Shown piece by piece: positions 19,701 to 27,841 of a stretch of DNA of 64,000 nt. The stretch is from Saccharomycodes ludwigii (Eukaryota; Ascomycota; Saccharomycetes; Saccharomycodales; Saccharomycodaceae), in assembly GCF_020623625.1 (NCBI RefSeq), contig NC_060205.1:675501-739500 (forward strand). The letters run 5' to 3'. The notes beneath the pieces are model-generated. The model was not told the DNA's origin. It searched no databases and saw nothing but the letters and a program-made list of their open reading frames with translations. Every line of letters starts with the position of its first letter. Positions within the stretch are counted from its first letter, which is position 1. The position numbers and the translations under genes are program-made.

Positions 19701-22146
19701 TGCACATGTAGCAAGGAAACACCATATGCCAGATGTCTGTATCAGTCAATTAGCAAGGATTTACACGTTACCTAACATTGAAATTCAAGAAGCTTTTTTG
19801 AAATTAAGAGAACAGGCTAAATGCCATTATCAAAATATGAACGAGTTAACGACTGGGTTAGATGTCATTAGCAACACGAATTTGGTTTATTTTGGAACTG
19901 TGCAAAAAGCAGAGTTTTTCACTTTAAAGGGCATGTTTTTATCTAAATTGCGTGCGTATGACGAGGCAAATCAAGCTTTTGCGACAGCTGTACAAATTGA
20001 TTTGAACTTGGGGAAAGCTTGGGCTCAATGGGGATATTTTAATGATCGTCGCTTATCTGAAAACCCAGAAAATATTAGTTATGCTAACAATGCATTGAGC
20101 TGTTATTTGCAAGCTGCAGGTTTGTACAAAAGCTCTAAAACAAGGAAGCTACTTTGTAGGATTTTGTGGTTAATTGGCATAGATGATAAAACCGGATGTA
20201 TACTGGGTGCATTTAACTCTTTTCGCGGAGAGGTTCCAGTGTGGTATTGGATTACTTTTATCCCTCAATTATTAACATCGTTGTCTCACAGAGAAGCGAA
20301 TATGGTTCGACAAATTTTAATTAGGATTGCTAAAAGCTATCCACAATCATTACATTTCCAATTAAGAACAACAAAGGAAGATTTTGCTGTTATCCAGCGC
20401 CAAACAATGGCTGCAGTTAATAATTCACATACAACTGGCAGTAACAATACTACTGGTAATAGTATGAATCCGAGCAACACTTCTGAAGGTACTGGTAGTG
20501 GCAGCTTAGCCAATAAGCAGCCATGGGAGTACTTGGACGAGTTGAATGGCATTTTGAAAACAGCTTATCCGTTGTTGGCTTTGTCTTTGGAATCTTTAGT
20601 TGATCAGATCAACAATAGAGTAAAATCAAAAAGTGATGAAGAGTTGTTTAGAATGATTAATGTTTTGCTATTGGATGCCACGTTCAACTACAACAGGGTT
20701 CCATATCCACGCAATAATGTCAAGTTACCCGCAAACACCGAGGCCAACTTGGTACGTTTCTCGGAAAATTTATTACCACCTCATATTAGGGTTAAATTTA
20801 ATGAAGATTTTATCGACAATAAGCCTGGATTTGAGGCTTATATTCAAAAGTTGCGTACCTGGCGTAACAGATTAGAAAATAAGTTAGATCGGTTGCCACG
20901 GTTTGAGAATATTGAAAGAATTTATCCTCATTTAAACAATTTTCATCATCAAAAATTTGAAGATATTGAAATACCTGGCCAATATTTATTGAATAAGGAT
21001 AATAATGCACATTTTATTAAGATTGCCAGATTTATGCCACAAGTTGAGTTTGTACGAAGCACTCACAGTATTTACAGAAGATTAACTATTCGTGGGAACG
21101 ACGGTAGTTTACATGTTTTCGCTGTACAACATCCAGCAGTTCGTCATTCTAGAAGAGAGGAAAGGATTTTCCAATTATTTAGATTATTTAATGAAACATT
21201 GTCTAAGAATGTGGAAACCAAAAGAAGAAATATTTTGTTTACTTTACCGATCACTGTTCCCTTATCGCCACAAGTTCGTATTATTAATGATAGTTGTAGC
21301 TATGTTACGTTACATCAAATTTATGATCAATATTGTCTTAAAACCGGACTAGATCGTGATGCCATTCAGGATTTTTTCACTAAACAGATGAACATTGCTT
21401 ATGATAAGGATCTACCACTACCGGACGTTACTGCAGTTAAAGTTGAAATTTTCAGTGCTATTCAGTCTACCTTTTTGCCCAATACAGTGGTTAAAGATTA
21501 TTTTATTACTTTGTTTGATGATTTTGAAAGTTTCTGGTTGTTCCGTAAACAATTTTCTGCACAATATGGTGCTTTCTGCTTTATGTCGTATATGCTATCA
21601 ATCAATGCTCGTTACCCACACAAGATTCATATTGACTCTAGATCAGGTAATTGTTTTACCTTAGAGATGCTACCGGCACGTTATCCATATGAAAGAGTTA
21701 AACAGTATAATAAGAATTTTGAATTTAACATTCCACCGGATGCACCAGTGTTTTATAACAATGAAGCAGTTCCCTTTAGACTAACACCTAATATTCAGAA
21801 ATTGATTGGTGATTCGGCAATGGAAGGTATATTTTCCGTTGCTATATTTATTATAGCACGTGCTTTGATGGAACCTGAAAATGAATTGAACACTTATTTA
21901 TCACTATTTATTCGTGACGAAGTTGTTTCTTGGTATAGTAATTTGCATCGTTCAATTACTGAAGATCCTAAATTATTGGATATTGTTAGTTCTAACATTG
22001 ATTTGATCATAAGGAGAGTGGCTCAATTGGGACATTTAAGTTCTACTCCATCGGTAGCGACTCAATATGTTTTGGATGCAATCAGCGCAGCTGTTACTCC
22101 AAGAAACTTGGCAAATACAGACATTAGTTTTATGCCATATTTATAG
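10723..22146 (+). CDS. TRA1: Tra1, activator-binding pseudokinase scaffold of SAGA and NuA4
   Basis: Nuclear PIKK-family scaffold that receives transcription activators and recruits the SAGA and NuA4 histone acetyltransferase complexes. 3,807 residues against about 3,744 in Sc, with near-identical blocks throughout (ELLHATRHILSTNYKKLFLP, QGLRTLELCIDNLTAEYFDP, LGKLGGRNR, QNMNELTTGLDVISNTNL, KFEDIEIPGQYLLNKDNN). Order: HEAT-repeat solenoid to about residue 2,600, FAT domain, PI3K-like domain, and a C-terminal FATC ending FMPYL. The PI3K-like domain lacks the HxN and DFG catalytic residues, as is known for Tra1/TRRAP. Extra length lies in low-complexity inserts: Asn/Ser-rich near 180-233, Glu/Lys-rich near 2,060-2,126 and Asn/Gly/Ser-rich near 3,230-3,264. 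One uninterrupted exon. Neighbour GEP4 is convergent, as in Sc. Confidence 0.98.
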   Translation: MSYVEQIDTFVSRLITIQQEQKFESAQDTTDNKNENLSKELLILTELCDVVEVFNSSIQDNPYYLEKTIPILLEILQTTPISFKSNSIEHKIRNVVLETISRSTLNDQFEKHSLLVLKVLLEVLKQDNEENAVIAIKITTGLFKTYRTILVNEVDSFVAIILQMYDNISELVESAFPNSNANTIDNTNNSYIGNESNNNNNGNLLDPATNSTTSSDSMNEDLMLNSSDTNMSNTTNYHQAMKSFKVLIECPLCMVTLFSSYKQLVQTAFPSFIPLIIKLLMLQAEPQKLAREEALKSGRRCWTSVSPEIKNRSEYCNFTLAQVKATSFLAYVFIRGHVAEYLQNYVKIVPELVMRLLQDLPCEMSHARKELLHATRHILSTNYKKLFLPQLDLLFDEKVLLSDGFTVHETLRTLAYSMLADFIHNVRNELTLDYIEKTIRRYSKHMKDDTLALTVQVMSAKLLLNLMERIIKLGKDNPNDAVRARKLLMLIIESYTERLRWSNKQYDHIMHYHEQYEKNKNERVKGVQDKINSRNRETEEFVSKILKTDEFITPIGNDVDQNGDTIMKNDTFTKYIDDYDISNYSPISIAPAPTSDPLKDISYLYKTILSFLKTIIHDIKIFNPPSNDFTNANPKVWYSMSRVFSYEEVLVFKTLFHEGISGMHFFCNSVSQPAVVDGKKKYFDITSPNMPVSASREARDIMDYFAVIFMQIDTPTFNEIVRSEIEFMYDSMVKDSALLHIAQSFLTSEVTSPNFTSILLNFLNKKLEGLGNADVNTANILIRLYKLSFMSVNLYPVTNEVVLLPHLNNLILDSLKYSTKVHEPLVYFYLIRTLFRSIGGGKFENLYRFIKPILQVLLQSLNRMILMARRPHERDLYVELCLTVPVRLSVLAPYLNYLMVPLVYALQGFPDLISQGLRTLELCIDNLTAEYFDPIIEPVYEKVIIALFKLLKPYPYNHQISHTTVRVLGKLGGRNRKFLKPPSDLKTQEALDIGVNALFEIYGINGEVPVSVTPGVKFALDILYDYRIDVHYRVQSFKYLSSILKLFLAKNSEINFDSYAVLVQRAVGCLSQQKLHLDVEFCDKVIKYPSKLANEQSLFLTLLESLFFAASVKECREESTILLKSIIDHICLIQVNNELNNKICQPDLFNIEMKQPDVYISTDVLVEALSSALGSYLEDTRTLAVEMLKHVKLVSKKIYGDSLMYKYSFIPKLMEKFIHDCYGDIYFTKSSGVLGIKVFLEELDFSVDFWKNYQLPLINGLLFVVKDTPVEAPSSICETSDLLICSILKKTCADLKVDDLMGKPIHDSLTEIVCELSCPHAKVRETSKKALETVSNVTNIPIANLMEVSKNFLLSPIFAKPLRALPFSMQIGNVDAITFCLSLPNSFLEFNEELYRLLHETIALVDADDESLASLHRVHEYKTSQQLVELRVVCIKLLSLALKNESFATSQQGATRFRILAVFFKAMLKPSNEIIDATYEGLKLVLSDNFKLPKELLQNGLKPMLMNLSYHEKLTVHGMRALSRVLELLIAHFKVEIGRKLLDHLDSWCSLNVLDNLFGKDIYDQPQTNVIYSIVDIFYLLPAQADMFLGDLLLKVMVLEKRLRLQLDSPFRVPLAKYLNRFHKSVILYFSKNLNSRPLVMLLCSIIRLEESKTLLADFEEQLETFIKFYITGISSNPSRCVSFFSNVIDIFLTLSEIKGDEWFLRHTDLLIKIRQIFILVVKTINTNNIYIDHLQLNQAIEKFQMFFLRHMELNNDHVDFFFEFIDFTFKVNIKLIPPIEKFIYKNIVSTDDKLLKMKYITKALNYATYNMKGKCTLFVLKKIVNNGLIYDGFIYGNLDNLIPATDSLDVNWLMCITDRIWRNTNLYSNNKVPGELDFLRFELLQLSACVIKWHPKITVELKKDIVKFGWSYIKLSDPLTKQAAYMLISYFISGFNVPTKIITQIFVALLRNQQVETRYMVRESLDLLAPVMYNRMFDMENSRIWVKWVRRVLSENNHNQNTTIYHFLTRHVSEFFPDRDHFVPNIISYLGKLVFLTSPTVESQVMAIDQAELILKWEKLSKKENNRTPLKILENEENEENKGNKGEFDPNQSTEKVEEGTGAIEAPETLDRKVEETPLGSTTLTTYQVPLPQREACITFLIRYLCASSHRVSEVELGIRALNIMSELISADFWPEVNVKLEFFEKFLISDDLSSPNILCYCLNALTVLAVVLDKKAPQLVVDDLPRILSLLDKCLHSEHQDIQIALQKVLRIILRAIKTCNVPIDTEQDSPAKNFITALTATISDDLRGSSSVAAGIMLSWSLFMYFDAKVDSLLPLLMKTFSKLCSDHLATSQPKDATTIEEARITTKFLEKVFYILSSKIGLLADSRRPFLSLVAMLIDRSMDQKFLKQVIYVCKNWTFSNEIFPTVKEKAAILTKMLAFEIRGEPILCKDFYSIVLDLFQNPNYANTELTVRMEQPFLVGTRIADIAIRKKLMSILNSSLEPDVHERLYYIVRDQNWEFISDYPWLNQALQLLYGAFNSEKKLRLESEYSLPELMTIEKSLPNNVAGNSTTEHTNTELFDFIKEHEKFMSGAATVKASDILEPLVDIFYQAPESIYSAWVSLFPIVYRTVRRNEKFGFVRSLVSLLSKDYHLRQKNSSVNVLKALLDGLSKVEALELPPHLVKYISTSHKTWYEGLNILESLQENNSIDNNKIAAANEDALLEMYISLQETDMFYGLWKRRAKFAETSTALSYEQIGLWDKAQQMYEAAQVKARSGALPYSKSEYALWEDDWIMCAEELQQWDILTELAKHEGFIDLLLECGWRVADWHADREALEQSIKSVMDVPTPRRQVFETFLALQKFADTKKGEQEVRKLCDEGVQLSLHKWCSLPNRYTEAHKGLLHGFQQYVEFLEAIQIYNNLASTNAQNLDAKTPEVKRILQCWRDRLPNIWDDVNIWNDLITWRQHVFQGINNTYLPLIPALQQNSNRNVTTHAYKGYHEIAWVINRFAHVARKHHMPDVCISQLARIYTLPNIEIQEAFLKLREQAKCHYQNMNELTTGLDVISNTNLVYFGTVQKAEFFTLKGMFLSKLRAYDEANQAFATAVQIDLNLGKAWAQWGYFNDRRLSENPENISYANNALSCYLQAAGLYKSSKTRKLLCRILWLIGIDDKTGCILGAFNSFRGEVPVWYWITFIPQLLTSLSHREANMVRQILIRIAKSYPQSLHFQLRTTKEDFAVIQRQTMAAVNNSHTTGSNNTTGNSMNPSNTSEGTGSGSLANKQPWEYLDELNGILKTAYPLLALSLESLVDQINNRVKSKSDEELFRMINVLLLDATFNYNRVPYPRNNVKLPANTEANLVRFSENLLPPHIRVKFNEDFIDNKPGFEAYIQKLRTWRNRLENKLDRLPRFENIERIYPHLNNFHHQKFEDIEIPGQYLLNKDNNAHFIKIARFMPQVEFVRSTHSIYRRLTIRGNDGSLHVFAVQHPAVRHSRREERIFQLFRLFNETLSKNVETKRRNILFTLPITVPLSPQVRIINDSCSYVTLHQIYDQYCLKTGLDRDAIQDFFTKQMNIAYDKDLPLPDVTAVKVEIFSAIQSTFLPNTVVKDYFITLFDDFESFWLFRKQFSAQYGAFCFMSYMLSINARYPHKIHIDSRSGNCFTLEMLPARYPYERVKQYNKNFEFNIPPDAPVFYNNEAVPFRLTPNIQKLIGDSAMEGIFSVAIFIIARALMEPENELNTYLSLFIRDEVVSWYSNLHRSITEDPKLLDIVSSNIDLIIRRVAQLGHLSSTPSVATQYVLDAISAAVTPRNLANTDISFMPYL

Positions 22147-22179
22147 TTTTATTTAATAATGGGGAAAACAAAAACAAAA

Positions 22180-22213
<34 letters not shown>

Positions 22214-22371
22214 CTTTTTTTTTTTTTTTAACTTTGATTATTTCGTTTGTATTTTATACTTTGTGATTCATCACATATGTAACTTTCATATATATATATA
22301 TATGTGTGTATTATAACTATTTACATTTCGTCAAGTAACTTAGTGGAATATAAAATATTAGGAAAGATAAC
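22147..22371. other. TRA1/GEP4 convergent 3' region
   Basis: 225 bp holding a long poly-T tract (about 22181-22229) and a short (TA)n run near 22289-22303. These probably belong to the two 3' untranslated regions. Confidence 0.4.
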
Positions 22372-22974
22372 TTATGGTTTCAGCCAAGTGTATAAAAGCT
22401 TTTCAAATTTGATTATTGGGGATCGTGATTTTATCACTCCATCTCTAATCCAAACGCTTTTACTTTTCATCATATTTGCCATGAATATGTCAGTAAATAA
22501 TCTATCACCGACAATGGCGATTTCACTTGGATTCTGACAAATTTTTTTTTCATTTATAAAATAATTTAAAATATCTTGTTGGCATCCCGGTTTCTTAACA
22601 GAATGTTTTAGAACGGGAACAGAGCCTGTTTCTTTCATCAACAAATCACATTGCTTATAACCATGATCACCATCTGTTCCAGCACTATTGCTTACTATCA
22701 AAAGTGATGTTTCAGGTGGGAATTCCTTTAATAATTTCCCCCACCATAAATCACGATATTCAGGCCATATTTTATTTTCATATGGTTTAGCAAAACAGTT
22801 ATCTTTATCTAAAACCAGAGCCTTGATGCCTAGATTGTTTTTCAAGTGTGCAATAGGTAATTCTCCAAAATTATTTATTGTTATTGTTGGCAAACATAGT
22901 TTTGGATTGAGTACTATTTTATAAATATTTAGTATAGCATTTAAATTAAAGTAATTTAATAGGGAGTTAGTCAT
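22372..22974 (-). CDS. GEP4: Gep4-like mitochondrial phosphatidylglycerophosphatase (HAD family)
   Basis: Dephosphorylates phosphatidylglycerol-phosphate to phosphatidylglycerol in the cardiolipin pathway, at the matrix face of the inner mitochondrial membrane. 200 residues (Sc about 185). HAD-type motifs are clear: LVLDKDNC (nucleophile D56, acid/base D58), LLIVSNSAG (motif II), a lysine in VKKPGCQ, and AIVGDRLFTDIFMAN (motif IV). The start of the protein (LNYFNLNAILNIYKIVLNPKLCLP) resembles the Gep4 N-terminus. Convergent with TRA1, divergent from HEL2; the TRA1-GEP4 pair is conserved with Sc. Confidence 0.92.
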   Translation of the reverse strand: MTNSLLNYFNLNAILNIYKIVLNPKLCLPTITINNFGELPIAHLKNNLGIKALVLDKDNCFAKPYENKIWPEYRDLWWGKLLKEFPPETSLLIVSNSAGTDGDHGYKQCDLLMKETGSVPVLKHSVKKPGCQQDILNYFINEKKICQNPSEIAIVGDRLFTDIFMANMMKSKSVWIRDGVIKSRSPIIKFEKLLYTWLKP

Positions 22975-23704
22975 TAGATTGTTCTAATTTGTATAGTACT
23001 TGCAGACAGTGATTTTATATTTGTTGGTAATTAGGTTTTATATTATAGATGTTTTATCAAAGATAATTAATTATATATATTGAATGTGAATTTTGATTAA
23101 CTTTCAATTTGGCTGTGTAGGCAGAATAGAAAATGGAAATGGAAAGATGTACAAGTGACAGTTAGACAGGCACGTGATTGTTTTAGGCAGCTGCTGTGTT
23201 GATTTCTGCCTAATTTATTTTGTTTCTGTTCTGGCTGTTTATTTTGGTCTTTTTGTTGTAGTCATCGACTAATTTTTTTTTTCTTTTTTTATGAAAAAAA
23301 AATTTTTTTTTTTTTTAGTTTTGTTATTAATTTTATACGCTTTGCATCTTTTAACAATGTCGAATTCTTTTACGAGTAAATGACCAAAAACCAAATCCAT
23401 ACTTTATAATTAGTATTAAAATATTGAATAAAATAAAGGCCAAACTTATACATATATATATATATATATATGTTTATTTAAATCTGAACCAATATTGTAT
23501 TATAAATACTACAAATAATATTATTTGCTGTAACCATTGCAATTCTAATCAAGAATAGAATTAAACACCGGTTCATTTCAATAATTATTGCCTAATTTTG
23601 TTGTATTTTCAAAAAAAAAAAAAAAAAAAAAAAATAAAAAAAAAATAAAAAAGAAAAGAAAGGAAAAGAATATTAATTATCAACCTCACCTTTATTAATT
23701 CATA
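22975..23704. other. GEP4/HEL2 divergent promoter region
   Basis: 730 bp without a gene. It holds a CACGTG E-box (23171-23178, CACGTGAT), T-rich tracts near 23270-23318, a (TA)n repeat about 23452-23471, and a poly-A block at 23611-23660 just before HEL2. No RNA gene seen. Confidence 0.5.
23171..23178 (-). promoter_or_regulatory. CACGTG E-box in the GEP4/HEL2 promoter
   Basis: The minus strand reads ATCACGTG, a full RTCACRTG match for Cbf1-type factors. It is about 200 bp from the GEP4 start and 530 bp from HEL2. Confidence 0.4.
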
Positions 23705-25909
23705 ATGTCCACTCCTGTCAATAACAATCATCCAAAATCATCGTCTTCAACTACTAATAAAAAATTTAGAAGGACCCAAGGTTCAGGTGTTACAGAAAAT
23801 ATTAATAACAGTAACAAAAAAAAAAGTAAGAAACCAACTAATACTGCCGAAATCACGTCTTGGAAAAGAAATGAAGTTCACGATAACGTTTCTTCAAACA
23901 TTAATACCTCGAATTCTAATGATAAAAATGATACCAAAGATGATGATTTTGACACTTGTATTATTTGCACTGATGAGTTGAAATATGCTGCTTTATCACC
24001 ATGCCATCATAAAACGTGTCACAAATGTACCTTTAGACAACGTGCATTATATAACAAGAACCAATGTTTGGTTTGTAGAACTGAAAATGATAATTTAATT
24101 TTCACCGAACAAGTATCTAAAGACTATGAAGATTTTAAGGGCACAACCGATTTTTCTAATCCCGAAACATTTACAAATAACTATAACATTCATTTTACTA
24201 GCAAGGAAGTGGAAACTGCTACATTACAACTATTAAAATATAATTGTCCATTTGGTGATACCGGCGAAAAAGACTTTGGATCATTTAAGAAATATAACGA
24301 GCATTTAAAGGGACAGCACGACAGAACAATTTGCATGATTTGTGCTGAACATAAAAATGCGTTCCCAAGTGAATTACCCATTTTTACGCATAATCAGTTA
24401 AGGAACCATCAAGTTAAGGGGAACTCATCAACTGGATTTAATGGCCATCCTTTATGTGCATTTTGTAATAAACTAAGATTTTATGGTGATGACGAATTGT
24501 ATCGTCATATGAGAGATAAGCATGAGAAATGTCATATTTGTAACCAAATCGATCCCAACAATCCACAATATTTTAAAAATTACGATCAGCTGTTTGAACA
24601 TTTCCAATCTGCACACTATGTGTGTACGGTTAGATCATGTTTGGATGCCAAATTTGTTGTTTTTAAAACGGATTTAGACTTGCAGGCTCATATAGCCAAA
24701 GAACATGGTTCATTATTTGGTGTGGGAAACAATAATGGCAATTCAACTAATACTTTTAAGCTGCCCATAACTAATGGTGGCAGAAGGTTCCAATCTGAAT
24801 TATCTACTTTTCAACCATCATTTTTGAATGACAACGATGTTAACAGGAGTGCCAACAGAGGTTCCAATAGTAATGCAAATAATAACAACAGACATAATGG
24901 TACTATAGGTACTCTTATAAAAACTACAAATAACACTAATAGTGACAATGGGGACAGAACTGTACAAAAATTAAGAATGGAAGAACGTGCCAGACATTAT
25001 TTGCACTATTCGTCCAAAGAGTTGGATAAGTTTGTGAGTATCAATGATAATTATATACAAAATGTGATTGATGTGAATGCATTATATGACGCATACAAGA
25101 AATTGTTTGCTGAAATTAATGAATCAGACATTTCATTATTATTGTATGATTTTTCCCATTTGTTCCCTGAAAATTCCACTAAAAATAAGGAATTATTGAA
25201 AATATATGAAAAAGTTAATAATACAGAAGAATTAAGTTCTAAATTTCCATCATTGAGGGATGCATTAAAAAGCGGTGTTACAAATAGTGACGATAATAGA
25301 AAAACTCACAAAACCACTTCCATTACTGCTATTAATACTAGTAATAGTACACCAAGTTTCAAAAGCAATGGATCATGGAACCGGTTTGGGAATGGTGGTG
25401 GTGGTGGTAGTAGTAGTAGTGGTAGTAGTAGTGCTGCTTCCAGAATGAATTTCCCACCATTACCCACGGTTGTGCCTAAAAAGAAACAGCAATATCCACA
25501 ACCTGTCAAAAAAAATGTTCCTACCGTTAAAAGCGTGTTGAAAACTAATGTGAATACCAGTGCCACTAGTGGTAATAACAGAATTAATGGTAGTTCGGTT
25601 GCTATTAGTAACACCACTAATAATAATAATAATAGTAAAAAAAATGTTAAATTTTCTCAGGAAAAATTCCCACCCTTACCAACAATTACTAAGAAAAGAG
25701 CACCATTAGTTAGTTCAATCCCAGACCCAAAGAGCTGGTCAAATAATAGTAATACTAAAGACTCAAACAATGACTCAAATGCTACTTTAAATTTGAACAA
25801 GGATAGTAATAATAATAATAATAATTTATCTACTGCTTCTGCTTCCATAAAGGGGAAAAAGAATGGTAGAAAACAAAAGCAACAATTATTGTTTCATATC
25901 GGTATTTAA
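23705..25909 (+). CDS. HEL2: Hel2/ZNF598-type RING E3 ubiquitin ligase (ribosome quality control)
   Basis: Senses collided ribosomes and ubiquitinates 40S proteins to start ribosome-associated quality control. 734 residues against about 639 in Sc. A C3HC4 RING lies at residues 85-124 (CIICTDEL...CHHKTCHKCTFRQRALYNKNQCLVC). A run of ZNF598-type C2H2 fingers follows (CAFCNKLRFYGDDELYRHMRDKH; CHIC...FEHFQSAH; CTVRSC...HIAKEH). The C-terminal half is Asn/Ser-rich with two FPPLP motifs in basic contexts, as in other Hel2/ZNF598 proteins. The extra length is in Asn/Ser/Gly homopolymer-like stretches. Its stop is 75 bp from that of the convergent PEX10, as in Sc (YDR266C/YDR265W). Confidence 0.93.
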   Translation: MSTPVNNNHPKSSSSTTNKKFRRTQGSGVTENINNSNKKKSKKPTNTAEITSWKRNEVHDNVSSNINTSNSNDKNDTKDDDFDTCIICTDELKYAALSPCHHKTCHKCTFRQRALYNKNQCLVCRTENDNLIFTEQVSKDYEDFKGTTDFSNPETFTNNYNIHFTSKEVETATLQLLKYNCPFGDTGEKDFGSFKKYNEHLKGQHDRTICMICAEHKNAFPSELPIFTHNQLRNHQVKGNSSTGFNGHPLCAFCNKLRFYGDDELYRHMRDKHEKCHICNQIDPNNPQYFKNYDQLFEHFQSAHYVCTVRSCLDAKFVVFKTDLDLQAHIAKEHGSLFGVGNNNGNSTNTFKLPITNGGRRFQSELSTFQPSFLNDNDVNRSANRGSNSNANNNNRHNGTIGTLIKTTNNTNSDNGDRTVQKLRMEERARHYLHYSSKELDKFVSINDNYIQNVIDVNALYDAYKKLFAEINESDISLLLYDFSHLFPENSTKNKELLKIYEKVNNTEELSSKFPSLRDALKSGVTNSDDNRKTHKTTSITAINTSNSTPSFKSNGSWNRFGNGGGGGSSSSGSSSAASRMNFPPLPTVVPKKKQQYPQPVKKNVPTVKSVLKTNVNTSATSGNNRINGSSVAISNTTNNNNNSKKNVKFSQEKFPPLPTITKKRAPLVSSIPDPKSWSNNSNTKDSNNDSNATLNLNKDSNNNNNNLSTASASIKGKKNGRKQKQQLLFHIGI

Positions 25910-25984
25910 AACTTTATATTTATATGATTTTATTATAAAAAGTTTTTATCTTATTTTCTTTTCTTTTCTTTTCTTTTCTTTTGT

Positions 25985-27061
25985 TTATCTCAATGGCACA
26001 ATTTGCTGAGGCAATAATTCTTGTCTACAAAGGGGACACCCGTTACTATTACCCGAATTGTTAGCATCCGTAGTTGCATTTTTTGCTTCCCTGCACCAGT
26101 CCATTATGCAATTCCAACAGAAAAGATGCCCACATTTCCCACAGCTTGGGTTTTTCATATAACTTAGGCACAAAACACAGGTTCTTGAGGAATCAGGTTG
26201 AATGTAAGGCAATTGCAAAGGGTCCTCCAAATCAATATTTATCTTGGATTCCAACGGTATTCTGGTTAGAATTTTTTTTTTTGCGTTTTTTCCTTCCCCC
26301 CTTTCAGTATTTTCTGATATCTCCTTTTTATTTTTGCCACTGCTAATAGCAGAAATGGTGTTTTTCGTGAAAACAAACACACCTTTGTATAACAATTTTA
26401 ATATAATAACACCACCGACTATTTTATAGGGTAAATTAATCATTTTCCTGAATTGCAAATTATTTTCCTCATTAGCAGAATCATCGTCATGTAAGAAAAA
26501 ATATCTCATTTGGAAAATCCTTCTGATAAATTCATAATACTTTGAATTCAAGTAAAATAAGGCCAAATGTAAGTCACTTAATGTCTCCAACCACAAAGAA
26601 AAATCCAATTTGTTGGTAGTTTGACTAGTGAACTTATTCAACGATTTAATTTTCGAAAGTAAAAACTTTATGCCACCAATGTGGCACATGATAAAGAAAA
26701 ATCTTTTTAAAAAAAGTTTATTCCTACGTTTAAAAGAGGTGGAAAGTGTGTCATTTATTATGATATCTGCATATTCTTCTCCAGGAGTTCTTTTATTTAA
26801 TAATGTAGTTGATCCAAAATAGATAGATTTGTTTAAAAATTTCCAAAAATTTAAGTTGGTTTTCACATATGTTTGTCCAAATAACAATTGTATTAAATTT
26901 TGTAAATGTTCAAACAATTTATCTTGGATTTCAATATCTTTATCATTACTTTGAATTATTGAAGGTACATCTGCATAGGGTAAGTTCCATTGCAATTGAT
27001 GGGATGGTGAGGGATTTGTTTTACTAATTTTTGATGGAAATATAGGTTTTTTATCTGACAT
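25985..27061 (-). CDS. PEX10: Pex10, peroxisomal RING E3 ligase
   Basis: Peroxisomal membrane RING ubiquitin ligase that works with Pex2 and Pex12 on the receptor Pex5 for matrix-protein import. 358 residues (Sc about 337). The N-terminal region has the Pex2/Pex12 fold pattern, with hydrophobic membrane segments near KIVGGVIILKLLYKGVF. The C-terminal RING runs from 295 to 358 (CVLCLSYMKNPSCGKCGHLFCWNCIMDW ... CPLCRQELLPQQIVPLR). The loop before the final CPLC pair is longer than in Sc by a Asn/Ser/Thr-rich insert. A divergent promoter is shared with SHE4. Confidence 0.95.
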   Translation of the reverse strand: MSDKKPIFPSKISKTNPSPSHQLQWNLPYADVPSIIQSNDKDIEIQDKLFEHLQNLIQLLFGQTYVKTNLNFWKFLNKSIYFGSTTLLNKRTPGEEYADIIINDTLSTSFKRRNKLFLKRFFFIMCHIGGIKFLLSKIKSLNKFTSQTTNKLDFSLWLETLSDLHLALFYLNSKYYEFIRRIFQMRYFFLHDDDSANEENNLQFRKMINLPYKIVGGVIILKLLYKGVFVFTKNTISAISSGKNKKEISENTERGEGKNAKKKILTRIPLESKINIDLEDPLQLPYIQPDSSRTCVLCLSYMKNPSCGKCGHLFCWNCIMDWCREAKNATTDANNSGNSNGCPLCRQELLPQQIVPLR

Positions 27062-27765
27062 ATATTTTTTTTTGTTTAAATTGTATGTTTAATCTTATTA
27101 ATGAAATATGTTGCCCTATTGGTATTTCTTTGGATAGTTATTGATAATAACAAAGCTTGATGCAAATTTACTTTTTCCTTTTTAGCCAGTTTACTTTAAT
27201 TAATTTGACAGCCGAATCATTTGAATGGGTTATAGATGGACATTTTACTTAAAGACCGAAAAATGGAAATAAAGGTAAAATGGGCTGATTGTCCGAGTTT
27301 ACCATTTTACATTTTGGATGTTTTTTTTTTTTATTATTTTTTTTTGCAAGTGTGCAACGATTTAAACCTCTGAAAGGAAATGAGATAATAATTACTCCTT
27401 TTTTTGTTTGTTTGTTTGTTTGTTTGTTTAATGGAATTGTTTCTCCTTTTTTTTTTTTTTTTTTTTTGTTAAAAAGGAAAGGAAAATAATAATAAAAAAA
27501 AAAAATGGTCTAGAATCGCGTGATATAACGGATTATTTTATTTTATTTTATTTTATTTTATTTTATTTTATTTTCTCTTGTCTTTTTTTTTTCTTTCATT
27601 CCTTTTGCAAAAACCGTTAGATGTAATTTTAAAATCTATCGTTTTAAGTTGATACTTTTTAAATCTTTAAAGCTTTTAAACAATTTAACAACTTTACTTT
27701 AACACAACAACAAACTCAACTTTACTAATATTATCTATTTATTGTATTATAAGAACAAGAAATAA

Positions 27766-27797
<32 letters not shown>

Positions 27798-27841
27798 GAT
27801 ACTGTTTTTTTGGTAATTATCCAGGTGAAATATAATAAATA
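27062..27841. other. PEX10/SHE4 divergent promoter region with several microsatellites
   Basis: 780 bp. It holds (TTTG)n near 27407-27430, a T-run at 27450-27468, (TTTTA)n about 27534-27574 and (AAT)n about 27767-27798. A 9-bp inverted repeat GTAAAATGG/CCATTTTAC lies at 27275-27283 and 27302-27310. A 66-codon frame here is T-rich filler. No gene is supported. Confidence 0.5.
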
